A stretch of DNA of 64,000 nt, from assembly GCA_029204225.1 (NCBI GenBank), contig CM055112.1, forward strand, positions 45,162,632-45,226,631. The letters run 5' to 3'. Below, one piece after another: positions 31,000 through 42,018 of the stretch; the first letter of the stretch is position 1; each line of letters starts with the position of its first letter. This stretch comes from Diphasiastrum complanatum (taxonomy: Eukaryota > Streptophyta > Lycopodiopsida > Lycopodiales > Lycopodiaceae). A program made the position numbers and the translations under genes. The notes beneath the pieces are model-generated. The model had not been told where the DNA came from. It searched no databases and saw nothing but the letters and a program-made list of their open reading frames with translations.

Positions 31000-32759
31000 T
31001 GGGAGATGGAATGCGTTTAGGGTTGGGAGATGGGATGGATCCAAGAGCTTGTTGCCTCGTAAATTTAAGCCTCATAATTTAAAATAACATAAACAAGGGG
31101 AAGTGGCTCAATCTGCTTGCAATATGTAATAATAAATAGGACTCCGAGTGGGCGGCCGGACATTGTTGTGAGACATGTTTGAAGTTATGGTTGTTAGTCG
31201 AGATGTGGTCTGTATACACTTGTTGTATTTTGAAATCGTAGTTTAAAATTATATTGTTTCATACACTTATAAAGTGCCTTGGAATAGTTGTATTGATATG
31301 ACATATTAGTGTTAAAGTCACTGAGAATAATGACTGGAAAATGTAGTACGGTGTTAGAAAAAATTTCATGTTATAAAGTGCATTCAAATAGTTGTTTTGA
31401 TATGACATATTGGTATTAAAGTCACTAAGAATAATGACTGGAAAATGTTATACAGTGTTTGAAAAAATTTCATGTGATGTTTGGATAAAAGATGTCGTGT
31501 TTGAATGTAATAATACATACATGAAATAGCAGACTAGTATTAAATATTGTGTATAATTTCTATAGTTTATGTATTGTGTATCCTGTATTTTTTAAGTGTT
31601 TGATCTTTTTTATATGTTATGGTTGTTCCCACAAATTTGTGATTGTCCAAATGTATCAAAAATTTGAGCAAAGTCTGGGTACTTGTGCATGTTTTTTGTT
31701 TCTAATAGACAGAGTATATGTGATGACATTAAGTTTGGATCGACACAAACATCATCAACAACGTGATTTTGTAACAATTGAGTATTCAATGGGTAAATAA
31801 TAAGATATGTAATGCAATGAATATATGTTTCGTGTATAGAGAAGCACCATTTCATAGAGGTATGAAGTTGTTCGCTTTCAATTTGCAAATGCCGATCAAC
31901 TTTAAAATTATTTGCTTGCAAACAAATTTAACGTTGTGTATGTCATGTACATGTGTCGATGTTGTATATGCTAGACCATGTTTCCGAATGCCATTTGGAT
32001 TGAAAACTAATGTGTTCATTGTTAGTCCTTGTGCATTATATACTTTATACGCAACTGCAAAACGAATTGGAAATTGTTTTTTGATTACTATGTTTAAAGT
32101 AGAGCATCCAATTTGGAACTCTTTTACAATATTATAAATTGGAGTCCATTTTTTGTTTATATTGTAGTGTTCATATATGAGAATATTTGTATTTTATTTT
32201 TGTACCTGTTATGGTATCATAATATTCAATCCATATACTGTTAGTTGCTTGAATTGTAATTTTTGTTTGAAAAATACCAACACTTTTAGAGGTTTGTCTT
32301 CAATATAAATATTTGTGTCGAGAAAAAGCCCGAAGCAACTGGTCCAAGTGCTGGCTTGCCCCAGCTCGGCGGGCCAGCGCCCAACAAACAAATTTTTTTT
32401 CATAGAGAAGGAAGGTGGGAGGGTTTTAATAAAAGAAACAAACAACTTAATCTCCAACTAATTTAAAATATAAATTCAAATAGACCAAAATCTTCCTCTT
32501 TAAAACACATGGTTTTAAATAAACTAGGAACTTACAAAGCTTAGAACCACAAAAGATTTAAAGGTTCATGGGGAAAGAAAAAATCCCTGCCAAGGAAACA
32601 AAAATTCTACTATCAACTAGTTTTCTTCCAAGCCAATCATTACAACCTTCTCATGCTTACATGAACTAAGGTTATAATAAAAAAAAAGGCACATACAGCC
32701 ACATTGCAAATGGAATTAAACCACAAAGAAGAAGGTGTGCACCTAAAAGGGAATCGACG
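31000..32759. other. AT-rich intergenic DNA upstream of the RRM gene
   Basis: This contains the promoter side of the RRM gene, but no convincing TATA box can be fixed (CCTATTTATTATT at 31127-31139 on the minus strand is one candidate). Frames up to about 119 codons are AT-rich and without domain features. Besides a 104-bp duplication at 31267 nothing stands out. Confidence 0.55.
31267..31474. repeat. Two tandem copies of a 104-bp unit
   Basis: Both copies begin TTATAAAGTGC and share TTGATATGACATATT and AATAATGACTGGAAAATGT, ending AAAAAATTTCATGT. The copies start at 31267 and 31371. Confidence 0.85.
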
Positions 32760-33660
32760 GCTCTAATACCAAATGTTACAACTCCCTAGATCTCTGATTG
32801 CCTTGAAGGTTAATGCACACTCCATACCAGTGACGATGCACCGCATCCACCCACATCCATAGGGTCACTGCCCACTCACTCCCATGCATTGGAGCTATCA
32901 ACATCCACATGCCTAGTCAAGCCTCCGACGATAACCGGTGTCCCATTCCACCATACCACCAGTCATCGCCCATGGCTCTCCCTAGCACACATCTCTTGGC
33001 CTGGAGATACATTCTAGCTACTGCACGTGCTCTCCATCCACCAAGTCTTGGGTAGACTGAGTGAATGGCAAAAGGGAAGCCCCACCACTATAGAGGCATA
33101 ACATAGTTGGTCCCATCAAGCACGGTTTTGTCGGCGATATGTGACCACCTTAGATGGTGGCGTGTGGCACTAAAATATGTCGATAACATGACCTTCATCC
33201 TGGCCCTTGCGAGGCCGTCACTAAAGGGCGTACCGTTATGGTACATAACAAAGGGCCTCCACAAGAATAAAAAGTCACCTCTTGTACTCCACTTTCATGT
33301 TCAATAGAGAGGAGGAAATTCTACCAATTTGACATTTGAGCATGCTCATGTGCTTGGCTTCCATTTCTATTGTTGTTCTTGTGAATGCTTCTAGTTTTCA
33401 CCATCTTGCTATCTTTTTGGTTGATGTTCTTAATGTTTCTCCACTAAAATGATGTTTTAGCACATGAGCTAACCTCCGTCACCCTCTTCTCTCTCTCTCT
33501 TTCTCTAAAACTAAGGATTGTTTGTGTGGTTAGAGTTAGGAGGAAGGATTAAAGTAGAGTTAATGCTAGGAGACAACTAAAGTAGACAACTTAGCTTAGT
33601 TAGACATCTATCTTGTGTTTGTAACCCTTCTTGACAGGCGGAAGGTTGCTCATCCACTAT
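32760..33660 (-). mobile_element. PBS-like site and probable LTR
   Basis: GCTCTAATACCA (32760-32771) differs by one base from the reverse complement of the Met-tRNA PBS. It is followed by AA and TGTTACAACTCCC, which gives an LTR end ...GTTGTAACA on the minus strand. The other end is not clear; 33660 is the point where degenerate gypsy sequence takes over. No reading frame of note. Confidence 0.5.
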
Positions 33661-33734
33661 TGTTACACCCTACATGAATCATACACTTGATTCAATATGA
33701 TTTTACTAGGCAAATCTATGTACTATATCATTCA

Positions 33735-34094
33735 TGTCAAACATTGATCATTACACAATTTCTTCAAGTCCTTGGGCGTGTGAAGGGACTTGTGGACTCC
33801 TGTCAGCCAGTCTTGGTCGACCCATGCTTGGAATATGCACATCCAAGGATCGCCAAGAAGGGCGGTTCGGTAATACACACGAGCGACGGGCAACTGATCT
33901 TCGACTTTGTCGGAAGCTAGCGCCTTATTAAGATTAAAGAATATGGGGGGAAGAAAATTGTCCCATTTAGTTTCTATCCCCATTAAATGCTCTAAGTCCT
34001 GGGCGTAAGTGGTTGTCGTGCGGACTGTTGGATCAGGGCAATTGAAGTAGTTATTGGCGAATATGGTGAGAGCCCTTCTGGCATCTACATCCAT
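33735..34094 (-). other. Open frame of 120 codons, unrecognised
   Basis: The minus strand encodes MDVDARRALTIFANNYFNCP, PTVRTTTTYAQDLEHLMGIE and VARVYYRTALLGDPWMC. The frame has normal protein-like composition but I do not recognise a domain. It directly follows (3' of) the degenerate RT of the minus-strand gypsy element where RNase H would be expected, so it could be a captured or foreign piece or part of a different element. Similar translation exists in no other part of this window. Confidence 0.35.
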
Positions 34095-34860
34095 ATTCCA
34101 ACCCTACTCTGATGGAATGATCGGCCAATTGAAAATTGTAACACCTTCTCCAAATTGGATAAGTGTTCTGAATCTGGCCCATGCACGCACAGATTGTCCA
34201 ACAAAATTTCCAAAATTTTTTGCAAATATTCTTTGAATGTCGTTTGCATGACTCGCTAGAAAGTGCTTGGGGCATTGCAAAGTCCGAATGGCATCACTTT
34301 ATAGGCATAGATTTTCCATTCCATGGCAAATGTTGTCTTGTGTTGGTCTTGGGGGGCTATCTTCACCTGGTTGTAGCCACTGAAGCCGTCTAGAAAACTG
34401 TAGGCTTCGGCGCCAGCTACTCTGTCGAGGACACTTTCCGTAAATGGTAAAGGAAAATGATCCTTTTTGGTGACTGCATTTAACACCTTCAGATTCATAC
34501 AAATTCGCATTTTGTCGTTCTTCTTGGTACTATAACTATCGGTGATACCCACTCCGTATGCTCGATTTCATAAATAAAATATGCATCCATCAGCTTTTGC
34601 AACTCTTGCTTGATCAGCTCTATATAATTTGGCTTGCAGCGGTAGTAACGACTCACCTTGGGGACTACTCCATCTACCAAGGGTATGGTATATTGGACTA
34701 CTGTTGGTGGAATGCCCTTAAGATCACTATAACTCCAGGCAAAACAGTCTTTATACTCCACCAACAATGATCGTAGTCTCTTCAATTGTGTCGGTATTAA
34801 CTGCTCTCCCACATGCACTATTTTTTCTTCTTCACTTGGCTCGGCAAGGTTCATCGGCTG
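34095..34860 (-). pseudogene. Reverse transcriptase of minus-strand gypsy element 3
   Basis: Blocks seen on the minus strand: KDCFAWSYSDLKGIPPTVVQ, YTIPLVDGVVPKVSRYYRCK, EHTEWVSPIVIVPRR, then LKVLNAVTKKDHFPLPFTES, AYSFLDGFSGYNQVKIAPQD, MPFGLCNAPSTF and ILLDNLCVHGPDSEHLSNLE (catalytic region, with N for the second D of F-x-D-D). Frames change near 34500 and 34260. The SFLDGFSGYNQ and FAWSY words place it in the non-chromodomain Tat/Athila branch of gypsy. Inactive by a changed catalytic residue and frameshifts. Confidence 0.85.
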
Positions 34861-35599
34861 TGTTCGCGCAGGTCCCTGGAAGACTTGTTCCGCTGGTGCC
34901 TGACTTTGATAAGGTTCTCTCTGGGCTGTGGCATCATAATTACCACGTCATCCAAGGTATAATTTTTGAAAGTTTCAGGCATCTCGTGAACTGGAGCTCA
35001 TCGAGATTTCTCTTTCAACATATTGATCTTAGTCCGACTGGTCATCTTTTGGTTTTCTGTCACTTGTGTAGAAGATGACGTTGTATCTGAGTCCATCTTG
35101 ATTGACTTCAGGAAATTCAACACCTTCTTTTTGCCCTTTTTTGTCATTTTGGTGGATTCGTCCTTGTTGGAACTGCCGTGACATTTGCCTCGTGGCTGCG
35201 AATATCGACATCCACTGTAGCTGTCGCCTCTTTGGGTAGATCACTCCATCGGATCACCTAGTTGTAGCATTGCTTCAACTGATTCTTCTTATTTGTAGGT
35301 GCCTTGGGTGGATCGATCCTTGAGACTTTTGCCATAGCAGACTTTTGCGGTGGTTGAGCTGGTACTTTTTTTATTCCATAACGATTTGGGTCCATGTGGT
35401 GTAGGACTTGCTCATCAGTTAGCTCAATCTCCTTATTATAAGTTAGAGCATGTTGCCAAGGGACTAAATCATCGTCCACTAGATTCTCAATAGGTTTCGT
35501 TGACAGCCATGCTACGTTTATCATATTCACCCCAAATGTAATTGGTGTGTCCATAGTGTAACACTTGGGTGAAGATGTACTGGGTGAAGGATCCGATTC
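34861..35599 (-). pseudogene. Protease-RT linker of gypsy element 3
   Basis: The minus strand is partly open (for example 35258-35599, with KIELTDEQVLHHMDPNRYGI) and contains lysine- and proline-rich linker sequence such as TKPIENLVDDDLVPWQHALT. No enzyme motif occurs here. In this branch of gypsy elements a long spacer between protease and RT is normal. Confidence 0.6.
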
Positions 35600-36200
35600 A
35601 TATTGACATGCCCTATAGTCAATAGTTGCTAATGCATCCATCCATCTCACGACATCCGTCTCTGAATCATAGTGACCTCCCTTGACTGGCCTTGGGCGAT
35701 CAATCGTGTGATCTGTCGTGGATGATCTGTCATCAACTTTGGGTGCAATAGGTTTCATTGCCCATGTGGTTGGATCGACCTTCATAGCCTGCTCTCTGTT
35801 TTTGAAGGTGAGTTTTCCCGTACCCCAGTTGTGTACTACTTGCGCAGTCCTCAACCATGGTCTTCCCAGTAACACACGGTATGCAGTTGGAGATTCAGGA
35901 ATATCCATGACTACAAAAGTAATCACAAACTGCATGCCTGCTATTTTTACAAGGATATCGGCAACTACACCTTTTGGTTTCACACAGGATTGATCCGCCA
36001 GCTTGATGGCGAATCTTGTTGGCTTCAACCCTTGTAAACTTTTCATACAAAGTAGTGGAGATCAAATTGACACTTGATCCTCCATCTACTACTGTTGCCT
36101 CGTCCTCGTATCCCTTGTGTTTGATTGGCAAAGTGATGTTGTATTCCTCACTTTCCCATGCTGCCCCGATGTGGAGGACGTTACTTGTTTCTTCATAGCC
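35600..36200 (-). pseudogene. Aspartic protease of gypsy element 3
   Basis: The active-site motif appears as ATVVDGGSSVNLISTTLYEK (D-G-G instead of D-T/S-G) on the minus strand near 36090. Then, after a frame change, SLQGLKPTRFAIKLADQS, VKPKGVVADILVKIAGMQFV, TFVVMDIPESPTAYRVLLGR and PWLRTAQVVHNWGTGKLTF follow, all typical of retroviral-type proteases in plant gypsy elements, which would cut the polyprotein. Confidence 0.85.
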
Positions 36201-38250
36201 CGTACAATATATGGGCTCAGGCGCTACTGTTCCTCATCCGCTTTGGCCCATTCAACTAGAAGGCTTTTTGCTTGTGTTGCAATCCGCATTAGTTCCCCGA
36301 GTGGTAAACTAACACGACTTGCCAATAAAAGTGTGAGCCTTTCAGTGCGTGGTTCCTCGGACTCCACCATGTGAAAAGGTGGTTCATGTTGGTGCAACCG
36401 ATCATTCTGATTAGTGCGCAGTGGTGAGCCCGCTTGCGGTTCCCGTTCGCGGCCAACTGGAGGTTATGTGAGATTGTCTCTTTCCTGCTCTTTTTCCTCC
36501 ACTTGTGCCTTTTGTACCCAGTGTCGTATTTTTTGGTACTGTCTTCTTTCTTCCCTCACATTCGGATATGGCGCTGAAGTTGAGGGTTGGTCGTCAGTGA
36601 CCGAGGGTGGTGGTGAGGGAGCCACTTCCTTCCTCTTCTGTGCTCGCGTGACAACCAACACAAGAGCGTGGAATTGTTGTCTTTCTGATGGCATCCCTGC
36701 TGGAACTGTTGGTTGTTGTATCGCAATGAAGTTGAGAGGTGCACTGGTTCCAGGTTTTAATGGGCAATTCTTGTAACAGTGTCTATAACTACATTCTCGA
36801 CAGAAGGATGTATATTGCCGCTTGTAGGGACATTCCGCAATTATGTCCTTTGCCACATCCGTAGCAGCCGTAGTTTCTTCCGCCTTGACACTGACTTTGA
36901 GCTGCATAGACTGCAACATATTCATTTATGGCAGGATCCATAAATGGTTCATCTGGTCTGCACCATTGTTGCTACTCAGGTTGAGGTGGTATTTGCATCT
37001 CTGGTTCCACTGTTGTCAGGTTTACATGGGCCACTTGTTGATTGGCTGACCTTGGTGGTGCAGGTAAGGCCATACGCTATTGTTGATTCGGTGCACCATA
37101 CCTCGGTGCCGCGTTTGGTGCCCCTTGATGATATGGATAAGAAGTCTGATAAGGACTTCTCTTATGTTGAACAATCTGGGGGTTAAACAGGCAAAATGTC
37201 ATATCATGCAATGTTGCATTGCACAGATGGTAGAATCTATGTGTCAGTCTCAGATTTTGCTTTAGGACTGGACACTCGTTCACTGTATGGTTTTGCATGC
37301 ACACTGAACACCATACATTCTCCCGTCATGGATATTGTAGCTGGTTTGGTTCCAGTTGATGTGTCGTTACTGCTACAACTCCTTGTAAGACTTTCAGTTT
37401 CTGGTCAAACTGCACCGTAAGTTGCTCCATCTACTGTTTGTGTAATTTTGTCATTTGCTCCAACAGTAGTTTTGTGGATAGAGCGGATGCGTTTGATGAT
37501 GATGATGCTAATGAGGGAGTAGGAGTGTGGGTGGATGGATACTCGTCGTCAGATCCCTCGTCCTCTTCTCTGATGGCATCTTCCATAGCTTTTTGCAGAG
37601 TAGCTAACTGCTCCCATCATTTCAGTTCTCTTTTGATGTTTCGTGGTAGTCTGGCTAGGAACCACATGATCACCGCATGATCGGGAGTTAGGACTGCACT
37701 GCACTCAGATTGTAGATGTTTGACCCGTTCAATGTAGTCCTTGACTCTTTCTCGTTTTCCCATCTTGATTTTGCTCAGCAGGAGAAATGGGTCTTCCAGG
37801 AACATTCTTGGTTTAAAGCGCGTGATGAGAGCCACTTTAACTGCTTCCCAAGTAGATTTTTCTTCCTCTGACAGGTTGAAAAACCAATCCTGAGCCACTG
37901 CCAATAAGGACATGGGAAACATCATCAGCTTTTTCGTAGGTGTCCGTTCGCCGTAGATTTCACAAGCTTGCTCGTAGATCTGGAGGAATCAGATGGGATC
38001 TGATGATCCATCGTATTTTGGTATTTCCATCCCTGGTGCTCTTCGGACTGCTTGCAAGGGAGCGACAAGTACAGGTTGGCCCATTGATTCCATTGGTGCT
38101 GGTTCTGGGTCTGCCTCTTGTTGCGCAGCTGCTAATCTGGGAAGGTGTGGTGCTTGATTTCCATCCTTCGTGCTATTGATCGTCCCGATCTCAGATTCAT
38201 CCAATGGTGGGTTCCAAGATAGTTGGATCTTGCCTGTATAGTGGAATGCA
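36201..38250 (-). pseudogene. gag of gypsy element 3
   Basis: On the minus strand, from the right: APGMEIPKYDGSSDPI (start of capsid), MSLLAVAQDWFFNLSEEEKS, TRFKPRMFLEDPFLLLSKIK, ERVKDYIERVKHLQ. After that come several Cys/His groups (MCMQNHTVNECPVLKQN; CRECSYRHCYKNCPLKP) that look like variant zinc fingers. Several frames are used, so it is decayed. The 5' LTR should be to the right of 38250 but could not be delimited. Confidence 0.8.
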
Positions 38251-38926
38251 GTTTGGATCTTAAGGATCTGGTCAATCTGATCGGCCTGAAGTGAAATTTA
38301 GGCCTTTTATGGTGGTTTTTCCTTGATAACTTCTTACTCCTTGCACTGATTGACTTGAGATTTTGACAGTAGTTGGATCTGATGTAGCTCTTTCCATTGA
38401 TCTAGTATGCGAGGGCTGTCTTGTGCAAGGGTTGGTTGTGCGAGGGTTCTTTGCTGTTTTGCAGATAAAAAACTTGATATCTCTCAGATCTTTGGGAAGT
38501 AACTCTCTCAAGGATCACAATGGTTGGATCTAGGTCAGATCTCACTATGGGATTCTCTGCAAGAGTTAACTCTTGCTAAAAATTTCACTGTATGCAAGGG
38601 TCCAGAATCACTATTTTGGCTTGATCTTCACCAAATCTCAAAAGTAACTCTCGTAGCTTCATCACTGATAAAAATTATCATTTTGAATCGATTCAGAGAG
38701 TTTTCAAGAGTTCTTACTGGAAGGATTTGCTGGATCTTCACTTTTTAGTGATTTTTTTGCACTTAAACCCAATTTTCTGCTCAATGGAATCAGACTCACT
38801 CTCTCATGCTCTTCTGTGTCCTTGTCTCACTGAGATGGAACTTCAGAAACTTCTGCGAGAGTTCTTGCCCACTAGAACTGAAAAATTTGGTGTCTTCAAG
38901 GGTTCTCTGATACTTTCTTGTCTTTT

Positions 38927-38929
<3 letters not shown>
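38251..38929 (-). other. Leader of gypsy element 3, no gene seen
   Basis: The stretch is rich in GGATCT and GATCTT words and in TCAAGAGTT-like words, without a domain-bearing frame. It lies where the untranslated leader of the minus-strand element would be. No clear PBS was found. Confidence 0.45.

Positions 38930-38987
<58 letters not shown>
38930..38987. repeat. (GA)29 microsatellite
   Basis: 58 bases of uninterrupted GA repeat. Confidence 0.97.
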
Positions 38988-38990
<3 letters not shown>

Positions 38991-40150
38991 GATGGAGGTT
39001 AGCTCAAATGCTCAATTTCATTGCTTATGAAAAAACCTTAACTAGCATAAACAAAAAGCATGGAAAATGGAAATAACAAGCAAAACACAACAATAGCATA
39101 AGCAAGAGTGATTAGCAAATGAGGATGCTTGAGCTCTCAAAATGATAGAGTCTCCTCCTCTCCATTAAGCATGAAAATAGAGTACAAATGGTGCTTTTTT
39201 ATAAAATGGAAAAGGCCTTTGCCCCAAAATCCTATTGGCTAATATTTACATTGATCCTATCCATTCACCTTGGACCCAACTTGATCCAAGGGTCCACAAA
39301 AAGTACATTAAATTCACAAGATTCATGTGAGTCCCAATTTGGACCCAACTCTAAAAAGTAATATCTAAGTTTAAAAATGACTTTGAGCCTCTAGTTTTAT
39401 TTTAGTTCAAAGGCCCAAATCTATTTTATTTTATTTACAACTTAAGCTTGCGTGCTCATTGGGCCATGGACTTATGCATGCATGATGTCATGCCCTCGCA
39501 ACACATTTTATTAGTTGATTTCATTTATTTACAATTCATTGGGAATACTCCCAACACCTCCAGTTGTGTGTACTTCTTGAAAAGTAATGTATTTATTTGT
39601 TTACTTTTTCAACAATGGATTTTTCTTAGACAAATAGATACTTTAAACTTTTGTTTGGAAGAAAATTGTTATAAAGTAGGTAACCTTTTTTACTAAGAGT
39701 TTTTTAATGTCTTAACGACCCCCCATCCCCCACTTGGCAATCATTGTTTTTTCTTGTTTTGTTCTTAAAAAAAAATTGGTTTGGCAACTGCCAGTTGTGC
39801 GTTGGGGTGCGCTGGGCCAGCAACGCACAGCGATGTGCTGGACGTGCTCACTGGTGTTTTTCTTGAGGACAAAAAGTGGGGTACCACCTCTCCCCTGTAG
39901 TGCGCTGCAACATGTTTTATTACAAAGGGGCTGCAGCACATAAAAGAGGGGGGGGGGGGGGGGGGGGAGGAATTGTACCGCCCCCTGTGCTTTCTGAAAT
40001 GATGGATGGGAAAGGGAGGAGAAGGGAGAGGGGAGAAATGGGGGTACCAGTTAGTACCTCCTCCTTTACTTGTAGTTTTTTTCAAATCTTCTAATAGATT
40101 ATGGAAAGAAAATGTTCGCTTTCCAAAATCTCTTCCCATAAAACTTTTCT
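38988..40150. other. Non-coding DNA with a G20 run
   Basis: No gene is seen. A run of twenty G (39948-39967) is followed by a purine-rich stretch (GGGAAAGGGAGGAGAAGGGA). The left part may be an LTR of gypsy element 3, the right part may already belong to the next LTR; borders are not visible. Confidence 0.5.
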
Positions 40151-41490
40151 CTCATGATTGAAGAAGTTTAAATATAAAGCTTAACCTTAAGCTTAAGAAT
40201 TTTAAACTCTAAGTAGAAAATACAAAAGATTTTTTTAAGAGCCTTTCAACCTTGACAAAATACTGGTTTATGTCCTTTTGGAGCTCGTACCTTCTCCTCC
40301 TCCCTCTATACCTTCAAAACTCCAAGTTTGGATGGGAAATGAGGTACACAGGAGGGAGAAGAGGGGACTGGGGCCAAAACTATATTTTTTAAAGATTTGG
40401 AATCCTTATGCCATGTAGCAGGCCTTTGGGCCTCCACATAGAACTAATGATCCAGAAGGGACAAATGGGACCTTTCTTGGGCCCCACTTGTCTCTTTTGC
40501 ATGGAAAGAGGGGAGGAGCTTGGAAGAGCGGGGTAAAGAAATGTACATTTACTTTACCTCACCCCACTTTTCCAAGTCTCATGTTGAAGTTATTTTGGGC
40601 TCAAGGTTTTGCATTTTCTTGTTTCTTGAGCTATACTTCACAATTTTTAGTAATTTTAACATCGTTGCTCTCCATTTTCCTTCTAGTTTTTGGTACTGCT
40701 CATGATTTCCATGGACTCTCCTATGGAGACAACCCAAGCTCCAGGCCCTTGTTAGCATATTCTGGTGAAGATTCTTCTAACGGATTTCATATGCCAAAAG
40801 TGTCTAACGAATATCAAGTGAAGGAATTGAGCCACCAAATTACATTATGTTGCGTCGACAATTAACCAAGAAGGAGTTCCAGAATCCAGCTATACCAGGA
40901 ACGCCTATATCAAAAGGTTGACACCAATGAGTAAAACCAAAGCCCAACGCATTTCCCTTGTAAAATAACACTTTGAGATTATGCTAAAATTGCTCTCTCT
41001 TTGAGATTATCATTCTATTTCTTTGTGTTCTCATTGGAAGGTGCATAGCTTGAGGGAAGGTGCTCGGGCCTCCTGTTGCCTCCTTTCAATGGTTTTACTT
41101 GTGGCATGCTTTTATTTGCTTATTGCTTAGTATTAGCCGCAAGTCATATTTTCTAATCCCTTTTGGGTGTTAAGTAGGATTTAGTCCTCTTGCTATTTGG
41201 AAAGCCTTAGCAAGATTTTATTCATTGATCCTTGCTAGTTGGGTAAGCCTTAGCAAGTTTATTTTGTTTATTGGACATTGGCTAGTTGGGTACCGCCTTA
41301 GCCACACCTTAGTTAGTTTTATTTCCATTCCAAGCACCAGTTGGAAAAGCCTGGTGCTCCCTCCTTGTTTATGTTTTATTCACAATTGAAAGCTTGTAGA
41401 ACTTAGAAGGTGGACAACTGGTCTACCACTATACTACGCACGAACCCCTCATTAGACTAGCCACCGTAGAAAGTAGAAATACTTCCAACA
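40151..41490 (+). mobile_element. 5' LTR region of gypsy element 4 (left end not resolved)
   Basis: The right end is clear: ...ACTTCCAACA at 41490 followed by the PBS. The left end lies somewhere after 40150. No 3' LTR exists in the window because the element is cut at 45.3 kb. A 125-codon frame at 40488-40865 is considered chance. The final 340 bases carry the hairpin series listed separately. Confidence 0.65.
41153..41358 (+). repeat. Series of hairpins with conserved loop and covarying stems in the LTR
   Basis: Four perfect stems enclose nearly the same loop: TCTTGCTA/TAGCAAGA (41188-41215), CTTGCTA/TAGCAAG (41231-41257), TGGCTA/TAGCCA (41279-41304), AGCACCA/TGGTGCT (41333-41358). The loops are TTTGGAAAGCCT, GTTGGGTAAGCCT, GTTGGGTACCGCCT and GTTGGAAAAGCC. 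A weaker fifth copy, CTAATCC/GGATTTAG, is at 41153-41184. Spacing is 43-54 bases. Confidence 0.85.
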
Positions 41491-41491
41491 T

Positions 41492-41507
41492 TGGCGTCGT
41501 TGCCGCT
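41492..41507 (+). other. Primer-binding site, Asp-tRNA type (gypsy element 4)
   Basis: TGGCGTCGTTGCCGCT resembles TGGCGCCGTTGCCGGG, the site known from Athila-type and related plant gypsy elements and complementary to an Asp tRNA. It follows the LTR end by one base. Confidence 0.75.
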
Positions 41508-42018
41508 TTCTAAGTTATTTTTCTACATAGCTTACTTGTTTTCTTTTTTACTAACGTGCTTGTGTATATGCTTACTTGCTATTTTCCTTCACACTACAGC
41601 ACAAGACTTCTCTCCAAGTCCTACACGAGCTGCTGAGCAACCTATCAAGCCGGGGGGAAGCAACAAAAGTGTTAACTTGGGCATTTTCTTTGAAAGAAGT
41701 GACCCAAGTGACATTTTTTTCCTGACCAAATAGGTATATCAGAATTCATCGGTCTGTCTGCAGCCATAACAGACACTGATCTTCCATTCTATCACCTCCA
41801 TGAATTTTGACTCTGCTCACATATTTCAAAACCCACTGTTTTACTATCAAAATCCTTTGTTTTTCACTCAAATCTTTGTGTCAAAATTCGCCGGCTTCAT
41901 TGAGGCTAGATCTATGCAAGATCAGTCCTCCAATAACTCTGTGAATTCTATCTCAGAGATTTAGCTTGTTTTTTGTCAGAAAATCACTTTTTTCACTATT
42001 ACCCTTATATGTCAGCAA
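41508..42018 (+). other. Leader of gypsy element 4 before the repeat array
   Basis: Non-coding, with scattered degenerate copies of the array word (TCAGAATTCATCGG near 41750, TCAAAATTCGCCGG near 41882). No gene seen. Confidence 0.55.

Noticed and set aside
30589-31087. Frames with Thr-His or Arg-Glu runs at the RRM gene start
   Set aside because: They come from the (GA)n(CA)n tract; the region is better explained as 5' UTR and leader intron.
31549-32137. Several frames of 80-119 codons upstream of the RRM gene
   Set aside because: AT-rich low-information translations on both strands, no motif.
35718-37420. Plus-strand frames opposite gypsy element 3
   Set aside because: They are shadows of the gag and protease regions read on the minus strand, where known domains are visible.
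38727-38990. Frame ending in an Arg-Glu run
   Set aside because: Translation of the (GA)29 repeat at 38930.
40488-40865. 125-codon frame with a hydrophobic stretch
   Set aside because: Within LTR-like DNA of gypsy element 4; no family resemblance.
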